Assembly: GCF_004564075.1 (NCBI RefSeq)
Contig: NZ_CP038256.1
Location: 186,001-250,000 of the forward strand
Origin: Microbacterium sediminis
Lineage (GTDB): Bacteria > Actinomycetota > Actinomycetes > Actinomycetales > Microbacteriaceae
Length of the DNA: 64,000 nucleotides
Reading direction: 5' to 3'
The notes under the pieces were generated by a model. It worked only from the letters and a program-made list of their open reading frames with translations. It had not been told where the DNA came from and did not search any database. Both the position numbers and the translations under genes were made by a program. Shown here piece after piece: positions 58,053 to 64,000 of the stretch; position 1 is the stretch's first letter; each line of letters opens with the position of its first letter.

Positions 58053-58694
58053 TCATGCGCGGCCGCGCTCGAATCCGGCCCGGAAGCCTCGCTCGAACGC
58101 GCGCTCGGCGTGGTGGTGCGGGCCGAAGCCGTGGTGACCGGCGCCGAACGGGCGGCGCGGGTGGGGCAGGCGCTCGTCGAACGGGCGCGGACCGTCGAAG
58201 CCCGCGTGCTCGGCGAAGGGGCGCTCGGGGAAGGCGCGCTCCGGGAAGGGGCGGCGATCGCCGTGGCGGCGCGGGCGCGGAGGCATCCCGTCGCCGTCGG
58301 ACCAGCCGAACGCGCGCGCGAGGGTCTCGAGGGTGCGCAGCGTCGTGGCGAGGTCGTCGGCGGGGACCGCATCGGCGACCCGGGAGCGGATCGCCGCGAC
58401 CTTCTCGCCCAGGCGCTCCTTCGCGGCGCGACCGGCGTCGGTGAGCGCCCAGTCGCCGCCGACCCGCTCGATCCAGCCGAGCCGGGCGAGGCGCGCGAGC
58501 CGCTTGGATCGGCGCGGGTGGGCGGGCAGGGGCACCGCGACGGTGCCGTCGATCTGGTTGAGCGCCATCCAGTCGCGCCGATCGACGGGCTCGCCCTCGA
58601 AGGCGGCGTCGAAGGCGTGCGAGAGGAGGCGATCGACGGCCGTGAGCCAGAAGCCGATCGGCCGGGAGTCGGGAGTGTCGTCCGTGGTGTTCAT
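58053..58694 (-). CDS. MarR-like regulator with a His/Pro/Arg-rich tail
   Basis: The product has 213 residues. The N-terminal 125 residues look like a winged-helix MarR domain (FWLTAVDRLLSHAFDAAFEG, RSKRLARLARLGWIERVGG, WALTDAGRAAKERL). The C-terminal 80 are low complexity, rich in His, Pro, Phe and Arg (AGHHGFGPHHHAERAFERG), which may bind metal or nucleic acid. It is divergent from another MarR-type gene over three operator-like sites. Ribosome-binding site GAAAGGA. Confidence 0.8.
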   Translation of the reverse strand: MNTTDDTPDSRPIGFWLTAVDRLLSHAFDAAFEGEPVDRRDWMALNQIDGTVAVPLPAHPRRSKRLARLARLGWIERVGGDWALTDAGRAAKERLGEKVAAIRSRVADAVPADDLATTLRTLETLARAFGWSDGDGMPPRPRRHGDRRPFPERAFPERPFAEHAGFDGPRPFDERLPHPRRPFGAGHHGFGPHHHAERAFERGFRAGFERGRA

Positions 58695-58727
58695 GGGGTG
58701 TCCTTTCGAGGTCCGTGGGGACCGATG

Positions 58728-58788
58728 CATGTCAGGTGTTATGTGTATGCACTGTGACATGGAAGATGAGTGCATGTCAAGTGGCATG
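58728..58788. promoter_or_regulatory. Three 16-bp MarR-type operator sites
   Basis: Sites are CATGTCA-GG-TGTTATG (58728-58743), TATGCAC-TG-TGACATG (58746-58761) and CATGTCA-AG-TGGCATG (58773-58788). All fit CATGTCA-N2-TGACATG with a few mismatches. The last one abuts the probable -10 TATTCT (58789-58794), so binding would block transcription. The first two sites lie before the divergent gene. Confidence 0.65.
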
Positions 58789-58801
58789 TATTCTGAGGGG
58801 C

Positions 58802-59371
58802 GTGACCGACGACAGCCCCGCCACCCGCATCGCCGATGCCCTCGCCCGCCTGCGCGGCGCCCGCACGCTTCCCAGCGGCCCGCGCCAGGGCGGCCCGCGG
58901 GGCCCGCGCACCTGGGGAGCCGTCACGCCCGACAGCCTCGGCGAACTGCGCGCGGAGTTCGCGCAGCGGCGAGCGGCGCACGCCTTCGGCCCGCACGGCC
59001 ACGGGCCGAAGGGTGGTCCGGTCGGCCGCTCGATGGCGCGGGTGCGGATGCTCGAGGTGCTCTCGGAGGCCGGATCGCCGCTGTCGGTCGGCGACCTCGC
59101 CGCGCGGCTCCACGTCGATCAGCCTCGCGCCAGCCGCATCGTGCAGATGGCCGTGCAGCTGGGCCTCGCGCGGCGGGAGGCGGATCCCGCCGACGCCCGG
59201 CGCACGCTCATCGCGCTCACCGATCAGGGCGCGGCGGCGGTCGCCGAGGCGCGCGGCGCCCGCACCGATGCCGTGCGGCAGGCGCTGGCCTCGTTCTCGC
59301 CGGAGGAGCAGGCGCAGCTGGCGACCCTGCTCGGCCGCCTGGCCGACGCCTGGCCGCGACCCGGTCGCTGA
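58802..59371 (+). CDS. MarR-family regulator
   Basis: The product has 189 residues, GTG start 8 nt after TATTCT. After a basic, Gly/Pro-rich N-terminal 70 residues with HAFGPHGHGPKGG, the winged helix is seen in MARVRMLEVLSEAGSPLSVGDL, LHVDQPRASRIVQMAVQLG and READPADARRTLIALTDQG. Such proteins bind palindromes as dimers and sense small molecules. It probably controls itself and the divergent gene via the three sites between them. Confidence 0.9.
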   Translation: MTDDSPATRIADALARLRGARTLPSGPRQGGPRGPRTWGAVTPDSLGELRAEFAQRRAAHAFGPHGHGPKGGPVGRSMARVRMLEVLSEAGSPLSVGDLAARLHVDQPRASRIVQMAVQLGLARREADPADARRTLIALTDQGAAAVAEARGARTDAVRQALASFSPEEQAQLATLLGRLADAWPRPGR

Positions 59372-59383
59372 GCCCGGCGCGGG

Positions 59384-60781
59384 TCAGCGCAGCTGCTTGA
59401 CCGGCAGGAGCAGCAGCAGGCCGACGAGGATCACGCCGACGATGGCGAGGATGCCGAACTCGGTTCCCAGCCAGCCCACGATGAGCGCCCACGCGAGCGA
59501 GGCCATCCAGCTCGAAGCGCGGCCGGTGGTGGCGTAGAGGCCGAAGATCTCGCCCTCGCGACCGGCGGGGGTCACGCGCGCCAGGAACGACCGCGACGCC
59601 GCCTGGGCCGGGCCCACGAAGGCGCACAGCAGGAGGCCGCCGATCCAGTACACGATCGGGCCGAGATCGACGAGGAAGAACACCGCCAGCCCGGCGACGA
59701 TCATCGACGAGAGCGCGAAGACGATGATCCGCTTGGCGCCGAAGCGATCGTCCAGCGGGCCGGCGGCGATCGTGGAGAGCCCGGCGATGAGGTTCGCCGC
59801 GACGCCGAAGATCACCATGTCGAGGAACTCGAAGCCGAACACCGAGCTGCCGATGATCGCGCCGAAGGCGAACACGCCGCCGAGGCCGTCGCGGAACACC
59901 GCGCTGGAGAGCAGGAAGAAGCCGGTGTGGCGCGTCTCGCGGTTGCGGAACAGGGCGATGACGTCCTGCACGAGCAGCCGGTACGAGGCGAAGAAGCTCA
60001 CGCGGCGTTCGGGTCGCCCCAGCGACGGCTCCGGCACGTTGAGGAAGATCGGGATCGAGAACACGATCGCCCAGATCGCGCAGCCGAGCGCGATGATCCG
60101 GAACGGCAGCCCCGTGTCCTCGGGCAGCCCGAACCAGTCCGCGCTGTAGAACACCACCACGAGGATGAGCGCGATGATGCCGCCGACGTAGCCGAACCCC
60201 CAGCCGAGGCCCGAGATGCGGCCGATCGAGCGCTGGTTCGCGATGCCGATCAGCATGGCGTTGGAGCTGACCGCGGCGATCTCGCCGAACACCTGGCCGG
60301 CCGAGATGAGCGCGACGCCGAGCCAGAACAGGGTCGGCGTCGGCTCGACGAACCACAGGCCCAGCATGGAGGCGATGAGCGCGCCCGTGCCGATGGCGAG
60401 CCACGTCTTCTGTCGGCCGGCCGCGTCGGAGCGCTGGCCCAGCACCGGTGCGATGAGCAGGATCACGAGGCCCGCGATCGTGCCGCCCCAGCCGAAGTTC
60501 GAAGCGAGCTGATCAAGCGCCGCCTTGCGAACCGGATCCTCGGTCGGGAGCGCCTGGATGTCGGCGGGCAGGAAGACGTCGGTGGTGAGGTACAGCGAGA
60601 CGAAGATGAAGGTCAGCACGACCGTGTTGAACGGCTGCGTCGCCCAGTCCCACAGCGCCCACGAGTAGATCTGCTTCTTGGGCGCGGTCTTGCCCTCGCG
60701 CAGGTCGAGGCCCATCACCCCGATCGCGCCGCTGTCGGCGGTGGCGGGCAGGTCGGTCCGGGGCGCGTTCGGGTCGCTCAC
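59384..60781 (-). CDS. MFS transporter, UMF1/Atg22-like
   Basis: The product has 465 residues and about eleven or twelve helices. YSWALWDWATQPFNTVVLTFIF near the N-terminus is characteristic of the UMF1/Atg22-like MFS group. Later blocks include SNAMLIGIANQRSIGRISGLGWGFGYVGG and FGLYATTGRASSWMA. Relatives export amino acids; the substrate here is unknown. GTG start, with TAGGTT ending 7 nt upstream. Confidence 0.9.
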   Translation of the reverse strand: MSDPNAPRTDLPATADSGAIGVMGLDLREGKTAPKKQIYSWALWDWATQPFNTVVLTFIFVSLYLTTDVFLPADIQALPTEDPVRKAALDQLASNFGWGGTIAGLVILLIAPVLGQRSDAAGRQKTWLAIGTGALIASMLGLWFVEPTPTLFWLGVALISAGQVFGEIAAVSSNAMLIGIANQRSIGRISGLGWGFGYVGGIIALILVVVFYSADWFGLPEDTGLPFRIIALGCAIWAIVFSIPIFLNVPEPSLGRPERRVSFFASYRLLVQDVIALFRNRETRHTGFFLLSSAVFRDGLGGVFAFGAIIGSSVFGFEFLDMVIFGVAANLIAGLSTIAAGPLDDRFGAKRIIVFALSSMIVAGLAVFFLVDLGPIVYWIGGLLLCAFVGPAQAASRSFLARVTPAGREGEIFGLYATTGRASSWMASLAWALIVGWLGTEFGILAIVGVILVGLLLLLPVKQLR

Positions 60782-60788
60782 GTCAGGG

Positions 60789-60794
60789 AACCTA
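60789..60794 (-). promoter_or_regulatory. Leaderless -10 (TAGGTT)
   Basis: It ends 7 nt before the GTG at 60781 on the minus strand. Confidence 0.5.
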
Positions 60795-60906
60795 GGGAGC
60801 GAAGGTGAACGGTTGGTGCCGTGCGCATGGCGCTCACCCTAGCGGGGCGGATGCGCGATTCCCGCAGGTGGGAGATCGGCATGCACACATCCTGCCCCGC
60901 GCAAAA

Positions 60907-60927
60907 GTTGAGCGTATTCATATCAAG
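60907..60927 (+). promoter_or_regulatory. Imperfect HAIR (HspR) box 1
   Basis: GTTGAGC-N7-TATCAAG matches 10 of 14 positions of CTTGAGT-N7-ACTCAAG with the correct spacing, 26 bp before the -35 end of the dnaK promoter. Confidence 0.45.
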
Positions 60928-60932
60928 TTCGT

Positions 60933-60960
60933 TTGACGCGGTCGGGGGTCGAGATCTACC

Positions 60961-60962
<2 letters not shown>
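60933..60962 (+). promoter_or_regulatory. Promoter of dnaK
   Basis: TTGACG (60933-60938), 18-nt spacer, TACCCT (60957-60962). The -10 overlaps HAIR box 2. Confidence 0.6.
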
Positions 60963-62881
<1,919 letters not shown>

Positions 62882-62882
<1 letters not shown>

Positions 62883-63490
62883 TGGCCGGCAAGGACTTCG
62901 ACGAGAACGACGAGGTCCAGCCTGGCGCCGAGGGGCCGGAGGCGAACGCTTCCGGCCCCGACGCGCAGGCGGACGAGCAGCCCGCGCCCGAGGCGGAGGC
63001 CGAGGCGCTGACGGTGGACGACATCCTCGGCGCCGAGCAGACCGACGAGGCCGCCGAGGCCGAGCACAGCGACTACGAGACGCAGCTGCTGCACGACCTC
63101 AAGCGGCTGCAGGCGGAGTACGCGAACTACCGCCGCCGCACCGAGGAGCAGCGCCAGCTCGAGATCGATCGCGCCAAGGGATCGGTCGCCAAGGGCCTGC
63201 TGCCCGTGCTCGACGACCTCGATCGCGCTGCCAAGCACGGCGACCTGCAAGAGGGAACCGCGTTCGCGCTCGTGGCCGAGAAGCTGCGCGGCGTGGCCGA
63301 GCGCATGGGCCTGACGACGTACGGGGCCGCGGGCGATGCCTTCGACCCGCAGCAGCACGAGGCCGTGTTCCAGCAGCCCGTGCCCGGCACGACCGAGTCG
63401 ACCGTGCTCGAGGTGGTCGAGGTCGGGTACCGGCTGGGCGACGTCGAGCTGCGGCCGGCGAAGGTCGTGGTCGCCGTGCCGGCGGAGTAA
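62882..63490 (+). CDS. grpE: Nucleotide exchange factor GrpE
   Basis: The product has 202 residues. An acidic disordered start is followed by the coiled coil (LKRLQAEYANYRRRTEEQRQ) and the beta domain ending GYRLGDVELRPAKVVVAV. QHEAVFQQP is a family signature. It releases ADP from DnaK. Overlaps the dnaK stop by 1 bp. Confidence 0.97.
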
Positions 63491-63502
63491 GGCAGGAGAC
63501 GG

Positions 63503-64000
63503 ATGGCCAGTCAGGACTGGTTCGACAAGGACTTCTACAAGGTCCTGGGGGTCTCGAAGGACGTCTCCGAGAGCGATCTGAAGAAGACGTATCGCAAGCT
63601 CGCGCGGAAGTATCACCCGGACTCCAACCCGGGGGACACCGCCGCCGAGGCGAAGTTCAAGGAGATCAGCGAGGCCTACTCGGTGCTCTCCGACCCGGAG
63701 CAGCGCCGCGAGTACGACGAGCTGCGCGCCATGGGCTCGGGCGCCCGCTTCACGGCGAGCGGATCGAGCGGCGGCGGGTTCGAGGACGTCTTCAGCCGCT
63801 TCACGACCAGCCGCGGATCGTCGGCCGACTTCGACGACATCTTCTCGATTTTCAACCAGACCCGCGGCGGCGGGTTCGGGACGGGACGGTTCGGTCAACC
63901 CAGCGGCGGGTTCCAGGGCTTCGGCGGCCCCACGAAGGGGCAGGACCTGCGGGCGAACACGACGATCGACTTCGTCACCGCCGCGAAGGGCGAGACCGTG
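63503..64000 (+). CDS. dnaJ: DnaJ, 3' end outside window
   Basis: The first 166 residues are present, from the ATG at 63503 (GGCAGGAGAC before it). The J domain ([18 protein letters not shown]...) has HPD in [11 protein letters not shown] Gly/Phe-rich region follows ([11 protein letters not shown] and more), then the start of the C-terminal domain ([21 protein letters not shown]). The long Gly/Phe region and the loop FFNQ-like [14 protein letters not shown] fit DnaJ1 of Actinobacteria. hspR would be expected further on. Confidence 0.95.
   Translation, partial: MASQDWFDKDFYKVLGVSKDVSESDLKKTYRKLARKYHPDSNPGDTAAEAKFKEISEAYSVLSDPEQRREYDELRAMGSGARFTASGSSGGGFEDVFSRFTTSRGSSADFDDIFSIFNQTRGGGFGTGRFGQPSGGFQGFGGPTKGQDLRANTTIDFVTAAKGETV

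Overview
The window is about 70% GC and densely packed, with many GTG starts and 4-bp start/stop overlaps between operon genes. It also has actinobacterial hallmarks: leaderless promoters, HspR (HAIR) boxes at dnaK, WXG100-like proteins, a YbaB protein and a SigJ-like sigma factor. All of this suggests a high-GC Actinobacterium, most likely a Microbacteriaceae/Microbacterium relative. The genus is an inference.

Layout. 1-7.9 kb is a type I restriction-modification island: hsdM (cut by the window edge), hsdS, hsdR and an AT-richer gene for a coiled-coil membrane protein. hsdS is split by a 1307-bp IS5/IS427-like element that carries a thioredoxin-like passenger gene and is flanked by a CTAG duplication. 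8-13 kb holds a J-domain protein, small membrane proteins, a CDF-like transporter cotranscribed with a solute-binding-like lipoprotein, and an FHA protein. 13-20 kb holds two WXG100-like/alpha-beta-hydrolase cassettes on either side of purB and a low-molecular-weight tyrosine phosphatase. 20-27.6 kb holds two membrane proteins, an orphan hisC, an acyl-CoA synthetase and a branched-chain 2-oxoacid dehydrogenase operon (E1alpha, E1beta, E2). 27.6-35.6 kb is a zinc block: a zinc ABC importer with two near-palindromic candidate Zur boxes, zur, a permease/DUF1980 pair, then rpmB-rpmG-rpsN encoding ribosomal proteins without the usual zinc-binding cysteines. 35.6-48 kb holds an esterase, an MFS transporter, HU, a CopD-CtaG fusion, a PIF1-like helicase, a serine-hydrolase-like lipoprotein lacking catalytic residues, an EamA exporter, a DUF2087 regulator and a carboxylesterase. 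48-51 kb holds a SigJ-type sigma factor with an AhpD-like protein, two flavin/deazaflavin enzymes and tRNA-Gly(CCC). 51-57.5 kb holds dcd, two copies of a 70-bp palindromic repeat and a sugar ABC importer divergent from a glycogen-debranching-type glycosidase. 57.5-64 kb holds YchJ, two divergent MarR-like regulators over three operator-like sites, an MFS (Atg22-like) protein and dnaK-grpE-dnaJ (dnaJ cut by the window edge).

A theme across the window is promoter architecture. At least 18 genes have a TANNNT -10 hexamer ending exactly 6 or 7 nt before the start codon, so their mRNAs should be leaderless. Operator-like palindromes sit in several of these short promoters. No complete new defence system is certain. 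The best candidates for something undescribed are the IS with its passenger gene, the membrane coiled-coil gene attached to the hsd locus, and the duplicated WXG/hydrolase cassettes with their two small lipoproteins.
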